Notes under the pieces: model-generated
The model's input: only the letters and a program-made list of their open reading frames with translations
Database searches by the model: none
Told to the model about the DNA's origin: nothing
Program-made: the position numbers and the translations under genes
Shown here: piece by piece, positions 23,361-31,623 of the stretch
How positions within the stretch are numbered: the stretch's first letter is position 1
Layout of the letters: each line of letters begins with the position of its first letter
DNA from: Candidatus Devosia phytovorans
GTDB lineage: Bacteria; Pseudomonadota; Alphaproteobacteria; Rhizobiales; Devosiaceae
Assembly: GCA_029202405.1 (NCBI GenBank)
Contig: CP119312.1
Coordinates: 3,787,001-3,851,000 of the forward strand
Direction: 5' to 3'
DNA length: 64,000 nucleotides

Positions 23361-24230
23361 ATGAACCAGATGACCAGTATCAGCCCGGCCGAGGACTACG
23401 ACACGATCCAGGCGGCCATCCGCTATCTCAGCGAGAACGGGCCGGAAGTAGCCGACCTTGGTCGGTTTTCGCGCGCCTTGGGCCTGAGCGAGCGGCAGCT
23501 GACGGACCTGTTCCGCCGCTGGTGTGGCCTCTCGCCCAAGAGCTTTGCCCAGGCCGTGGCGCTGGACCATGCCAAGACCCTCCTGCGCGCTAAGGAGAGC
23601 GTGCTTGATACGACCTATGAGGTGGGCCTCAGCTCGACCTCGCGGCTGCATGATCTGTTCGTAGCCTATGAAGCCATGCCACCCGGTATTTTTCGGGCCG
23701 GAGGCGCCGGGCTCGACATGGTCTGGGGCGTGGGGCCTTCGCCCTTCGGCACGGCCGTGGTGACGGCGACCGACTATGGCCTCTCGGGCCTCGGCTTTGC
23801 CGACGAGAATACGTCTATCCAGGCCGCGTTCGAGGATCTCGCCAATCGCTGGCCTAATGCCCGCTTCACCCGTGACGACACCCGCGTTGCGCCGATGATC
23901 GCCCAGGCTTTCGATCCGGCCCGCTGGTCTCCTGAGCATCCGGTGCGGGTCGTGCTGATCGGCACGGATTTCGAAGTGTCGGTCTGGGAGACGCTGCTGA
24001 AGATTCCGGTGGGCAAGGCCACGACCTATCAGAACGTTGCCAGCAAGATCGGCCGCCCGAAAGCTTCACGCGCCGTCGGCGCCGCCGTCGGCAAGAACCC
24101 GATTTCCTTCGTCGTGCCCTGTCACCGTGTAGTCGGCACATCCGGTGCGCTCACCGGCTACCACTGGGGCGTGCCACGCAAGCGGGCGATCCTGGGCTGG
24201 GAAGCCGGGGTAATCTCGGCAGCGCATTGA
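23361..24230 (+). CDS. Ada-like AraC/methyltransferase repair protein without N-terminal Ada domain
   Basis: A 289-aa protein joining an AraC-type HTH (residues 15-105, SRALGLSERQLTDLFRRWCGLSPKSFAQAVALDHAKTLL) to a C-terminal O6-alkylguanine-DNA methyltransferase. The acceptor Cys is in ISFVVPCHRVVGTSGALTGY, and the fold motif KIPVGKATTYQNVA is present. The N-terminal zinc phosphotriester domain of Ada is absent, so it cannot sense methyl phosphotriesters in that way, although it could still repair O6-alkylguanine. ATG 23361 gives the start; an upstream in-frame start adds 26 unlikely residues. Confidence 0.92.
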   Translation: MNQMTSISPAEDYDTIQAAIRYLSENGPEVADLGRFSRALGLSERQLTDLFRRWCGLSPKSFAQAVALDHAKTLLRAKESVLDTTYEVGLSSTSRLHDLFVAYEAMPPGIFRAGGAGLDMVWGVGPSPFGTAVVTATDYGLSGLGFADENTSIQAAFEDLANRWPNARFTRDDTRVAPMIAQAFDPARWSPEHPVRVVLIGTDFEVSVWETLLKIPVGKATTYQNVASKIGRPKASRAVGAAVGKNPISFVVPCHRVVGTSGALTGYHWGVPRKRAILGWEAGVISAAH

Positions 24231-24239
24231 GGGGATGCC

Positions 24240-24656
24240 TTACCCTTCGGCCTGGCTCGGCGTTTCACGTGAATCCTCGGGCAGGTCGACGAGGCGACAG
24301 CAGTCCGCATCGAATATGAAGGTCGCCTGGGGATGCATGAAACTGGGCACATTGCGCGACCACCAGCGCGCCGACTGCGGCGAGACCTCGGCAAGGATGC
24401 GTATCGCTTCAGCCGACGGCACGACATAGCCGGTGTAGGTTCCTGCCGGATAGGGCCGGCGCAGCAGCCAGCGCAACCAGGTCTGCAGGCCTCTGGTTTC
24501 CGAGAGTACCGAATAGCCTTCCGTGGCGACTGCGTCCTGTGGATGCCCAGGATCGAGCGGCAGGATCAGGCCGATCCATGCCTGCCGCACCTTGAGCGGC
24601 GCATCGCCGAGCGGCATCGACGTGATTTCAATGCCGCGCAGACGATGCTCGCCCAT
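24240..24656 (-). CDS. Protein of unknown function
   Basis: A 138-aa protein, begins MGEHRLRGIEITSMPLGDAPLKVRQAWIGL, has RPYPAGTYTGYVVPSAEAIRIL in the centre, and ends in an acidic, low-complexity tail. No known motif, signal peptide or membrane segment is visible. It is 13 nt upstream of the... convergent Ada-like gene end, and its start is close to the gpmA stop (13 nt), so it may be read from the same leftward transcript as gpmA. A parS-like 14-mer lies at its 3' end. Confidence 0.6.
   Translation of the reverse strand: MGEHRLRGIEITSMPLGDAPLKVRQAWIGLILPLDPGHPQDAVATEGYSVLSETRGLQTWLRWLLRRPYPAGTYTGYVVPSAEAIRILAEVSPQSARWWSRNVPSFMHPQATFIFDADCCRLVDLPEDSRETPSQAEG
24262..24275 (+). other. Dispersed parS-like site (GTTTCACGTGAATC)
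   Basis: Exact 14-mer in the last codons of the unknown gene 24240-24656, where it encodes DSRET on the other strand. GAATC at its edge is a GANTC site. Confidence 0.55.
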
Positions 24657-24669
24657 CCGTCCCTCCCGC

Positions 24670-25287
24670 TCAGATCTCGACGCGCTCGCCGAGCTTGCCG
24701 CTGGCGTCGATCTTGTAGACCGTGGGCTGGCCGGTGGCGATTTCTCGCTTGAGGATCTGCTCGGGGGTCAGGTTCTCGATGGCCATGACCATGGCGCGGA
24801 GCGAATTCCCGTGTGCGGCGATGAGGACGGTTTTTCCGGCCTTCAACTTGGGCAGGATTTCTGCTTCGTAGTAGGGCAGGGTGCGGGCCGCGGTGTCCTT
24901 GAGCGATTCGCCACCGGGAGGCGGTACGTCATAGCTGCGGCGCCAGATCAGAACCTGTTCCTCGCCCCATTTGGCGCGGGCGTCGTCCTTGTTGAGACCC
25001 GACAGGTCGCCGTAGTCGCGTTCGTTGAGCGCGACATTGCGGACGATGGTGACGTTGAGAATGCCCATCTCCTCGAGGATCAGATCGAGCGTGTGCTGGG
25101 CGCGACGCAGAGCGGAAGTGTAGAACAGGTCCGGGGCAATGCCATGGGCCTTGAGCGCCTGACCGGTCGCTCGCGCTTCGCCAATACCCTGTTCGGTCAG
25201 GTTCGGATTGCGCCAGCCGGTAAAGAGGTTTTCGAGGTTCCACTCGCTCTGGCCGTGGCGGACGAGGATCAGGGTGCCGGTCATCAT
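24670..25287 (-). CDS. gpmA: 2,3-bisphosphoglycerate-dependent phosphoglycerate mutase
   Basis: Glycolytic and gluconeogenic enzyme that interconverts 3- and 2-phosphoglycerate, 205 aa. The phosphohistidine motif is LVRHGQSEWNLENLFTGW near the N-terminus; NERDYGDLSGLNKDDAR and VLIAAHGNSLRAMVMAIENL hold the remaining catalytic residues. It is shorter than the E. coli enzyme (about 250 aa), as usual in alphaproteobacteria. Its ATG overlaps the stop of the EVE-domain gene by 4 nt. Confidence 0.95.
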   Translation of the reverse strand: MMTGTLILVRHGQSEWNLENLFTGWRNPNLTEQGIGEARATGQALKAHGIAPDLFYTSALRRAQHTLDLILEEMGILNVTIVRNVALNERDYGDLSGLNKDDARAKWGEEQVLIWRRSYDVPPPGGESLKDTAARTLPYYEAEILPKLKAGKTVLIAAHGNSLRAMVMAIENLTPEQILKREIATGQPTVYKIDASGKLGERVEI

Positions 25288-25736
25288 TGGTCTCCGAAGG
25301 TGAAGTGGGAACCGACACCCATGGCGTCGGCAATACGGGAAAAGTCGGCTTGGGTCGCCTTGAACAGCGATTTGCGGAAGTACATGCCCCAGTGGCTCTG
25401 GTCGGTGACGAAATCGAGCTGGGGCAGCAGGAGATAGATGTCGGCGTCCTGCGCATCGAGATAATGCGCGCGGCGGCTCCAGGCTTCAACGCCAGCGCCC
25501 ATCACCGGGCTGGGTTCGGGCTCACCCTCGGCGACCACACCGATGGCCGTGAAACGGCGGACCGCTTCCTTGCCGCCAAGCGTTTCGGTGGGAGAATAGT
25601 AGGCGAAGGCATCGCCCGGCTGCAGTTGTTTCACGGCACTATGCTTGCCATGGGCAAACATGACGAAGCCTTGTTCGCGGCCCACGCGGACATGGGCCGC
25701 TGCCGCAACGCCGATCCAGCAGGTCGGTGCGGCCAT
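25284..25736 (-). CDS. EVE (UPF0310) domain protein
   Basis: A 150-aa protein, begins MAAPTCWIGVAAAAHVRVG. The pattern (KQLQPGDAFAYYSPTETLGGKEAVRRFTAIGVV, then RAHYLDAQDADIYLLLPQLDFV) matches UPF0310/EVE proteins, a PUA-like fold that is thought to read modified bases in RNA or DNA. It lies between dapB and gpmA on the same strand, 5 nt after dapB and coupled by 4-nt overlap to gpmA. Confidence 0.75.
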   Translation of the reverse strand: MAAPTCWIGVAAAAHVRVGREQGFVMFAHGKHSAVKQLQPGDAFAYYSPTETLGGKEAVRRFTAIGVVAEGEPEPSPVMGAGVEAWSRRAHYLDAQDADIYLLLPQLDFVTDQSHWGMYFRKSLFKATQADFSRIADAMGVGSHFTFGDQ

Positions 25737-25741
25737 GACGA

Positions 25742-26551
25742 TCAGAGCCCCAGGACGTCGGTCATGGCGTAGAGGCCCGGCTTCTGACCGGCAGCCCAGA
25801 GCGCCGCGCGGGCGGCGCCATTGGCATAGATGGTGCGATCCTGGGCACGGTGGTTGAGCTCGATGCGCTCGCCTTGGCCGGCGAGGATCACCAGATGGTC
25901 GCCGATGACATTGCCGCCGCGCAGGGTAGCAAAGCCAATGGTGCCCGCCTCGCGGGGACCGGTATGACCATCGCGCACGCGCACCGAGTGGTCCTTGAGC
26001 GAAATGTCCCGGCCCTTTGCGGCCGCATCACCCAGAAGCAGCGCCGTGCCCGAGGGGGCATCGACCTTCTTGTTGTGGTGCATTTCGAGGATTTCAATGT
26101 CGTAGTCGGCCAAGGCAGCGGCGGCCTTTTCGACCAGGTTGGCGAGGACCACCATGCCCATGGAGAAATTGCCCGACTTGACGATCCTGGCACCGGCCTT
26201 GCCAGCTGCGGCAATCGCGCCGTCGTCCGCTTCGGAGCAACCGGTGGTACCGATGATATGGACGAGGCCCAGTTGGGCCGCTTTCTGCGCCAGGGCCACG
26301 CTGGCGGCGGGGGCGGTGAAGTCGATGATGGCATCGGCACCGACAAGGGCTGCGTCGATATCGTCGGAAATGGCAACGCCCAGTTCGGCGAGGCCGGCAT
26401 GCAGGCCCGCATCGCGACCAATGGCCGGGCCGCCGGCGCGGTCAACGGCGGCATGGAGCGTGAGGCCCGGTGTCGCGGCAATGGCTGCGATATTGGCGAC
26501 CCCCATGCGTCCGCCTGCGCCCGCCACAACCACCTTCACGTCAGCCATCAC
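25742..26551 (-). CDS. dapB: 4-hydroxy-tetrahydrodipicolinate reductase
   Basis: NAD(P)H-dependent reductase of lysine and diaminopimelate synthesis, 269 aa. The Rossmann motif is VVVAGAGGRMGVANIAAI at residues 6-23; IGTTGCSEADDGAI and EMHHNKKVDAPSGTALLLG hold substrate-binding and catalytic Lys-His positions; the end is AALWAAGQKPGLYAMTDVLGL. It heads the run dapB, EVE gene, gpmA. The gap to the divergent VOC gene at 26725 contains a 44-bp palindrome. Confidence 0.97.
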   Translation of the reverse strand: MMADVKVVVAGAGGRMGVANIAAIAATPGLTLHAAVDRAGGPAIGRDAGLHAGLAELGVAISDDIDAALVGADAIIDFTAPAASVALAQKAAQLGLVHIIGTTGCSEADDGAIAAAGKAGARIVKSGNFSMGMVVLANLVEKAAAALADYDIEILEMHHNKKVDAPSGTALLLGDAAAKGRDISLKDHSVRVRDGHTGPREAGTIGFATLRGGNVIGDHLVILAGQGERIELNHRAQDRTIYANGAARAALWAAGQKPGLYAMTDVLGL

Positions 26552-26589
26552 ACCACTCCCGATTGGCTGGTCTCATAAATCATTTCGAC

Positions 26590-26633
26590 GCGCTTTCGAA
26601 CCTCAAAAGTGGAGCCACTGTTTCGGAAAGCGC
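26590..26633. repeat. 44-bp intergenic palindrome, copy 2
   Basis: Bounded by GCGCTTTC and GAAAGCGC with CAAAAGTGG and CCACTGTTTCGG inside; same architecture as 15099-15143. It lies between the divergent dapB and VOC genes. Confidence 0.5.
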
Positions 26634-26724
26634 TTTGTCAGCGCGCTGCGCCAGTGCCAAGACTTGCGCCCCATTGCTGTCATCATGCTAGGATTCAAAA
26701 TCGCAGGCAAAGCAGGGGACTGAA

Positions 26725-27075
26725 TTGACCATCACCAACGCGCTGGCCGGTATCGCGGTGGACGACATCAATGAGGCTCTGGAATTCTACGAAGTGCTGT
26801 TTGGCCGGATGGCCGATGCGCGGCCGATCAATGACGTCGCCGAATGGAAATTGCCGGGTGGCGGCTGGGTGCATGTACATGCCGATGCGGACCGGGCCGG
26901 CGCGTCGAGCCTGACGCTGATCGTCGATGACTTGGCCGAAGAGCTCGGGCGGTTAGGGCTGCATGGTCTTAACCCGGTCTCCAAAGCCATGGGCGACTTT
27001 TTCAAGACGGCGAAATTCCGCGATCCGGATGGCAACCAGATCGTCTTCAGCCAGCCGCAGCCGGGCACATATTAA
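26725..27075 (+). CDS. VOC superfamily protein
   Basis: A 116-aa glyoxalase-fold protein, starting at TTG 26725 (MTITNALAGIAVDDINEALEFYEVLFGRMADA) with GGGGA about 7 nt upstream. It ends FRDPDGNQIVFSQPQPG, the usual last strand. The TTG start is the best fit, as no ATG gives a complete first strand. Its stop overlaps that of coaA (convergent) by 4 nt. Substrate unknown. Confidence 0.75.
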   Translation: MTITNALAGIAVDDINEALEFYEVLFGRMADARPINDVAEWKLPGGGWVHVHADADRAGASSLTLIVDDLAEELGRLGLHGLNPVSKAMGDFFKTAKFRDPDGNQIVFSQPQPGTY

Positions 27076-28022
27076 ACGCGCCGCAGCCGCACTTCCTCGA
27101 TGAGATGGCTCTGGCCCTTCTTGAGGATCAGATCGGCACGGCCCCGCGTCGGCAGCACGTTTTCGAGCAGATTGGGCAGGTTGACCCGGCGCCAGACCTG
27201 GCGGCCGTAGTCGCCGGCTTCGTCCTGGCTCATTTCGGCAAAGCGGCGGAAGAAGGAGGTCGGGTCCTTGAAGGCGGTTTCGCGCAGACGGAAGAAGCGC
27301 TCCATGTACCAGGATTCAAGGTCGTCATTGTCGGCGTCGATATAGATCGAGAAGTCGATGAAATCGGAAGCAAAGAGAATGGGCTTGCCATCCCTGGGCA
27401 ATTCGCCGGGCTGGAGAATGTTGAGCCCCTCGACGATCAGGATGTCGGGCCGGTCCACGATGATCTCGCTGCCGGGCACGACGTCATAGACCAGATGCGA
27501 ATAGACCGGCACCTGCATCTCGCCCTTGCCCGATTTGACGTCGGACAGGAACTGCACGAAACGCGCGCGGTCGTAGCTTTCGGGAAAACCCTTGCGGTTC
27601 ATGATGCCCCGGGCTTCGAGCACCGCATTGGGATGCAGGTAGCCGTCTGTGGTGACGAGATCGACCTTGGGGCTCGACGGCCAGCGCTGCAGCAGGGCCT
27701 GGAGGATTCGCGCCGTGGTCGATTTGCCCACCGCAACCGATCCGGCGACGCCGATGATGAAGGGGACTTTCTGATCGGGTGTTTCGAGGAAGCGCGTCGA
27801 GACATTGTGCAGGCCCTGGATGGCTTCCACGTAAAAAGACAGCAGGCGCGTCAGGGGCAGATAGACCTCTTCGGCCTCTTCGAGCGAGATCGGATCGCTG
27901 AGGGTGCGCAGGCGCGCAATGTCCTCACGCGTCAGCGTCATCGGCTCGTCGGCGCGCAGGGCGCTCCACTGGGTCTTGGTGAAATGGTGATAGGGCGCAG
28001 GCAGGGGCGAACGCTTGGCCAT
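27072..28022 (-). CDS. coaA: Type I pantothenate kinase
   Basis: First step of coenzyme A synthesis: ATP-dependent phosphorylation of pantothenate, 316 aa. Walker A is IIGVAGSVAVGKSTTARIL; the substrate part is DLVTTDGYLHPNAVLEARGIMNRKGFPESYD and MQVPVYSHLVYDVVPG. ATG 28022 overlaps the hisE stop by one nt (TAATG), so it is coupled to the his cluster, an arrangement also seen in other Rhizobiales. The frame is open further upstream but that stretch belongs to hisE. Confidence 0.96.
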   Translation of the reverse strand: MAKRSPLPAPYHHFTKTQWSALRADEPMTLTREDIARLRTLSDPISLEEAEEVYLPLTRLLSFYVEAIQGLHNVSTRFLETPDQKVPFIIGVAGSVAVGKSTTARILQALLQRWPSSPKVDLVTTDGYLHPNAVLEARGIMNRKGFPESYDRARFVQFLSDVKSGKGEMQVPVYSHLVYDVVPGSEIIVDRPDILIVEGLNILQPGELPRDGKPILFASDFIDFSIYIDADNDDLESWYMERFFRLRETAFKDPTSFFRRFAEMSQDEAGDYGRQVWRRVNLPNLLENVLPTRGRADLILKKGQSHLIEEVRLRRV

Positions 28023-28339
28023 TACTGGTGGTCTTTCCGGGAGGCTTTTTCGGCAAGGCCCGATTGGGCCGTGCGGGCGTCGAGTTCGGCCATGACTTCC
28101 GCCAGCGGCAGGTCGGCGGCCTTGAGCACGACCAGCAGGTGGTAGAGCAGGTCGGCGCTTTCCTTGACCAGTTCGGCGCGATTGCCGGTCACCGCAGCGA
28201 TCACCGCTTCGGTGGCTTCCTCGCCGAGTTTCTGGGCGCATTTCTCCATGCCGCGGGCAATCAGTTTTGCCGTGTAGCTTTCATCGGGCGAGGCCGCGGC
28301 GCGGCTGGCGATACGGGTTTCGAGCGTTTCAAGATTCAT
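28022..28339 (-). CDS. hisE: Phosphoribosyl-ATP pyrophosphatase
   Basis: Second step of histidine synthesis: hydrolyses phosphoribosyl-ATP to phosphoribosyl-AMP. About 105 aa from ATG 28339 (MNLETLETRIASRAAASPDESY). The helix bundle shows the MazG-like acidic motif GEEATEAVIAAVTGNRAELVKESADLLYHLLVVL. An in-frame ATG at 28363 would add 8 residues. It lies about 35 nt after hisF and is coupled to coaA. Confidence 0.95.
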   Translation of the reverse strand: MNLETLETRIASRAAASPDESYTAKLIARGMEKCAQKLGEEATEAVIAAVTGNRAELVKESADLLYHLLVVLKAADLPLAEVMAELDARTAQSGLAEKASRKDHQ

Positions 28340-28374
28340 CTGCACGCACTCCGGGTGCTTCAAACAGTCAGGCG

Positions 28375-29172
28375 CTAAAGAAGGCCATCAAGACGCACGG
28401 CAACACCATGCTCGCGCATATAGGCCTTGGCCTGCGGAATGGTGAAGGTGCCGAAATGGAAGATGGAGGCGGCGAGCACCGCACTGGCATGGCCTTCCTT
28501 CACACCATCGACCAGGTCCTGCAACGTGCCCACACCGCCCGAGGCGATGACCGGCACTTCCACTTCGTCGGCAATGGCGCGGGTCAGCTTGAGATCAAAG
28601 CCCGACTTGGTGCCGTCGCGATCCATGGAGGTCACCAGCAATTCGCCAGCGCCGCGCTCGACCATGCGGGCTGCAAATTCCACCGCGTCGAGGCCCGTCG
28701 GCTTGCGCCCGCCATGGGTGAAGATTTCCCATTCGCTGCGATTATCGCCACCGACCTGCTCGGTGAGCCGCTGCTTGGCATCGACCGAGACGACGATGCA
28801 TTGGTTGCCGAACTTGTCGGCAGCGCGGGCGATGAAATCGGGATCGCTGACGGCGGCCGAATTGATCGCCACCTTGTCGGCACCGGCCAGCAGGAGCTTG
28901 CGGATATCCTCGATCGAACGGACGCCACCGCCCACAGTCACCGGCATGAAGCAATGTTCGGCCGTGCGCGCCACGACGTCGAAAATCGTGTCGCGGCCTT
29001 CGTGGCTGGCGGTGATGTCGAGGAAGGTGAGTTCGTCGGCGCCGGCGGCGTCATAGGCCATGGCGGCTTCGACGGGGTCACCGGCATCGATCAGATCGAC
29101 GAATTGCACGCCCTTGACCACACGGCCACCGGCCACGTCCAGACAGGGGATGAGGCGGGTTTTCAGGGTCAT
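28375..29172 (-). CDS. hisF: Imidazole glycerol phosphate synthase, cyclase subunit
   Basis: The synthase subunit that condenses PRFAR with ammonia from HisH to give imidazole glycerol phosphate and AICAR. The 265-aa TIM barrel starts MTLKTRLIPCLDVAGGRVVKGVQF with the catalytic Asp, has SVDAKQRLTEQVGG, AGELLVTSMDRDGTKSGFDL with the second catalytic Asp, and ends GVAVRLDGLL. Its start overlaps hisA by 4 nt. Confidence 0.98.
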   Translation of the reverse strand: MTLKTRLIPCLDVAGGRVVKGVQFVDLIDAGDPVEAAMAYDAAGADELTFLDITASHEGRDTIFDVVARTAEHCFMPVTVGGGVRSIEDIRKLLLAGADKVAINSAAVSDPDFIARAADKFGNQCIVVSVDAKQRLTEQVGGDNRSEWEIFTHGGRKPTGLDAVEFAARMVERGAGELLVTSMDRDGTKSGFDLKLTRAIADEVEVPVIASGGVGTLQDLVDGVKEGHASAVLAASIFHFGTFTIPQAKAYMREHGVAVRLDGLL

Positions 29173-29900
29173 GCCGCAGCTTTCAGAAGCGCCAATGCTT
29201 CACGTGAATCAATCCGCCCGTCGTAAAGCGCCCGGCCCGAGATGGCGCCTTCGAGCACTTTGGCGTCGGGCTGGGTCAGGCGGGTGATATCCGCCATTGA
29301 AGCCAGGCCACCCGAGGCGATGACAGGAATGGAGGTGGCGTGGGCCAGCTCCAGGGTCGAATCCCAGTTGATGCCGGCCAGCACGCCATCGCGGTCGATG
29401 TCGGTATAGATGATGGCGGCGACACCCGCACCTTCGAAGCGTTTCGCCAGCTCGATGATCGAGAGCTCCGAGGTCTCGGCCCAGCCCTCCACCGCGACCA
29501 TGCCCTTGCGCGCGTCGATGCCGACAGCGACCTGGCCGGGCCACTTCTGCGCAGCTTCCTTCACCAGCGCCGGATCGCGCACAGCGACCGTGCCGAGAAT
29601 GACGCGAGCGAGACCCTTGTCGAGCCAGCTTTCGATATGGGTGAGATTGCGAATGCCGCCGCCGAGCTGGACGGGGAATTTTACGCTTTTCAGGATGGCT
29701 TCGACGGCGGCGCCGTTGACGCTCTCGCCGGCAAAGGCGCCGTTGAGGTCGACGACGTGGAGATAGTCGAATCCCTGGTCCTCGAAACTTTTCGCCTGGT
29801 CCGCGGGATCGTCATTGAAGACGGTTGCCTGCTCCATGTCGCCGAGCTTCAGGCGCACGCATTGGCCGTCCTTGAGGTCGATGGCGGGAAAGAGGATCAC
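29169..29900 (-). CDS. hisA: ProFAR isomerase
   Basis: Isomerises ProFAR to PRFAR in histidine synthesis, 243 aa. It should start at GTG 29900, since that codon overlaps the hisH stop (GTGA) and gives MILFPAIDLKDGQCVRL, the conserved first strand; a GTG three codons upstream gives a non-family start. Key motifs: VQLGGGIRNLTHIESWLDKG, VGIDARKGMVAVEGW and YTDIDRDGVLAG. The parS-like 14-mer at 29197-29210 lies in the last codons (encoding DSREALA). Confidence 0.97.
   Translation of the reverse strand: MILFPAIDLKDGQCVRLKLGDMEQATVFNDDPADQAKSFEDQGFDYLHVVDLNGAFAGESVNGAAVEAILKSVKFPVQLGGGIRNLTHIESWLDKGLARVILGTVAVRDPALVKEAAQKWPGQVAVGIDARKGMVAVEGWAETSELSIIELAKRFEGAGVAAIIYTDIDRDGVLAGINWDSTLELAHATSIPVIASGGLASMADITRLTQPDAKVLEGAISGRALYDGRIDSREALALLKAAA
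29197..29210 (+). other. Dispersed parS-like site (GCTTCACGTGAATC)
   Basis: One mismatch (GC instead of GT) from the 14-mer, in the 3' end of hisA. The palindrome TTCACGTGAA and the GAATC edge are intact. Confidence 0.5.
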
Positions 29901-30544
29901 GGTGTCCACCTCAGGAAGTTATCGATGAGCTTCAGGCCCAGTGCCTGGCTTTTTTCCGGGTGGAACTGGGTGCCGAAAATATTGTCGCGGCCGACGCAGG
30001 CCGTCACCGTGCCGCCATAGCTGGTGGTGGCAAGGAGCGTGTCATCGCTTTCGGTGACGAGGTGGTAGGAATGCACGAAATAGGCATGCAGCCCCTCAGG
30101 GCCATCCGGAATGCCATCGAGCAGCGCATGCGGGCGGGTGACCGAAATGGTGTTCCAGCCCATGTGCGGGATTTTGAGGCTTGGGTCGGATGGCGTGATC
30201 TTCTGCACTGCGCCGGGGATCCAGCCGAGACCGGGGGTCACGGTCTTTTCGCGACCTTCGCTGGCCAGAAGCTGCATGCCGACGCAGACGCCGAGAAAGG
30301 GCGTGCCACCGCGGATGACGCGCTCCTCGATTACGTCCACCATGCCAGCCACCGCATCGAGCCCCGCCTTGCAATCGGCGAAGGCGCCGACGCCGGGCAG
30401 CATGATGCGATCGGCCTGGCGCACGCGGTCGGGGTCGGCGGTGACTTCCACGGCAATGCCAAGCGGCGTCGCCATGCGCTCAAAAGCCTTGGCGGCCGAG
30501 TGCAGATTGCCGGCGCCGTAGTCGATGATCGTTACCAGGCTCAT
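29897..30544 (-). CDS. hisH: Imidazole glycerol phosphate synthase, glutaminase subunit
   Basis: Class I glutamine amidotransferase that feeds ammonia to HisF, 215 aa. The nucleophile Cys is in PFLGVCVGMQLLAS, the His and Glu in NIFGTQFHPEKSQALG, and the N-terminus is VTIIDYGAGNLHSAAKAFERM. It is coupled to hisA by 4 nt and its start overlaps the DUF2628 stop by 4 nt. Confidence 0.98.
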   Translation of the reverse strand: MSLVTIIDYGAGNLHSAAKAFERMATPLGIAVEVTADPDRVRQADRIMLPGVGAFADCKAGLDAVAGMVDVIEERVIRGGTPFLGVCVGMQLLASEGREKTVTPGLGWIPGAVQKITPSDPSLKIPHMGWNTISVTRPHALLDGIPDGPEGLHAYFVHSYHLVTESDDTLLATTSYGGTVTACVGRDNIFGTQFHPEKSQALGLKLIDNFLRWTP

Positions 30545-30888
30545 CGGATGGCCTCCAGTCGTGCCATGTCGTCGCTCAGTGCCACGCGGTTGTCGCGAAA
30601 GCTCCAGCCGCGCCAGGCGAGGCCATGGCGGCGCAGGCCGGATGCGGCAAGACCGAGCCAGAGGGCCGCGAGGACATAGAGTGCAAAAACGGCGTCGCCG
30701 CCGATGACGGCCGAGAGCAGCACAAGCACGACAAGCTTGATGGCCCAGGCGAGCGTTTCGAGCCAGAGACCGTGGCGCAGAAGGAAGGCGGGCGGGAGCA
30801 GGGCGGCGAACCAGGAAAAACGCTCCGGGATCGCGGCGGGCAATTCAGGCCGACCCGGCTGGGGGTCATAGATGGCATAAAGGGTCAT
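30541..30888 (-). CDS. DUF2628 family membrane protein
   Basis: A 115-aa protein with a pair of hydrophobic segments (about 26-45 and 48-80, FSWFAALLPPAFLLRHGLWLETLAWAIKLVVLVLL). The start MTLYAIYDPQPGRPELPAAIPERFSWFAALLPP matches DUF2628, whose role is unknown. It lies between hisB and hisH with a 4-nt overlap to hisH, an association seen in several Rhizobiales his clusters. Confidence 0.75.
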   Translation of the reverse strand: MTLYAIYDPQPGRPELPAAIPERFSWFAALLPPAFLLRHGLWLETLAWAIKLVVLVLLSAVIGGDAVFALYVLAALWLGLAASGLRRHGLAWRGWSFRDNRVALSDDMARLEAIR

Positions 30889-30938
30889 GGCGCTTCCATA
30901 CCGGTTGCGGCAGCACTTAGAGGAATTTTGACGTGGGT

Positions 30939-30959
30939 GGAAGGGACGATGCCCCTTCC
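30939..30959 (-). terminator. Hairpin between hisB and DUF2628
   Basis: On the leftward strand GGAAGGG, a 7-nt loop and CCCTTCC, 7-bp arms, with no T-tract. It lies in the gap after hisB and may attenuate or protect the hisB 3' end. Weak evidence. Confidence 0.3.
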
Positions 30960-30969
30960 AGCCGGCTCG

Positions 30970-31557
30970 CTAGAGCGTGCCCTTGGTGCTGGGCACGCGG
31001 TCGCTGGCCCGCGGATCGATTTCCACTGCCTCGCGCAGGGCGCGGGCTACGGCCTTGAACATGGACTCGGCGAGATGATGGTTGTTGTCGAAATAGAAGT
31101 TTTCGATATGCAGCGTGATGCCGGCATTGATGGCCAGCGCCTGGAAGAACTCGCGGAACAGTTCGGTGTCGATGTCGCCGATCTTGTTCTGACTGAACTC
31201 GGCCTTGAAAACGAGGAAGGCGCGGCCGGAGACGTCGAGCGCCGCGCGGGTCAGCGTGCCGTCCATTGGCAGGTCATAGGAGGCATAGCGGCGAATGCCG
31301 CGCTTGTCGCCCAGAGCCTCTTTCAGAGCCTGGCCCAAGGCAATGCCGACATCCTCCACCGTGTGATGGAAATCGATGTGCAGGTCGCCCTTGCAGGCTA
31401 CGTCCATGTCGATCAGCGAATGGCGCGAGAGCTGGTCCAGCATGTGGTCGAAAAAGCCAACGCCGGTCTTCATGGCATGCGCACCGGTGCCATCGAGATT
31501 GATCGAGACAGCAATCTCGGTCTCGTTGGTCTGACGGGCGATTGTCGCAATACGCAT
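30970..31557 (-). CDS. hisB: Imidazoleglycerol-phosphate dehydratase
   Basis: Dehydrates imidazoleglycerol phosphate to imidazole-acetol phosphate, 195 aa, monofunctional (no phosphatase domain). The paired metal-binding motifs HHTVEDVGIALGQAL and the repeated HLAESMFKAVARALR are present, along with FFDHMLDQLSRHSLI. It starts the leftward his run; the divergent gene upstream is a VOC protein transcribed the same way from 32004. Confidence 0.97.
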   Translation of the reverse strand: MRIATIARQTNETEIAVSINLDGTGAHAMKTGVGFFDHMLDQLSRHSLIDMDVACKGDLHIDFHHTVEDVGIALGQALKEALGDKRGIRRYASYDLPMDGTLTRAALDVSGRAFLVFKAEFSQNKIGDIDTELFREFFQALAINAGITLHIENFYFDNNHHLAESMFKAVARALREAVEIDPRASDRVPSTKGTL

Positions 31558-31623
31558 GGCGCTTCTCCGGAACTCGGCGGCTCCTAGCAGATATGCGCGA
31601 AGGCATAAAGATTGCGTTTGCAG

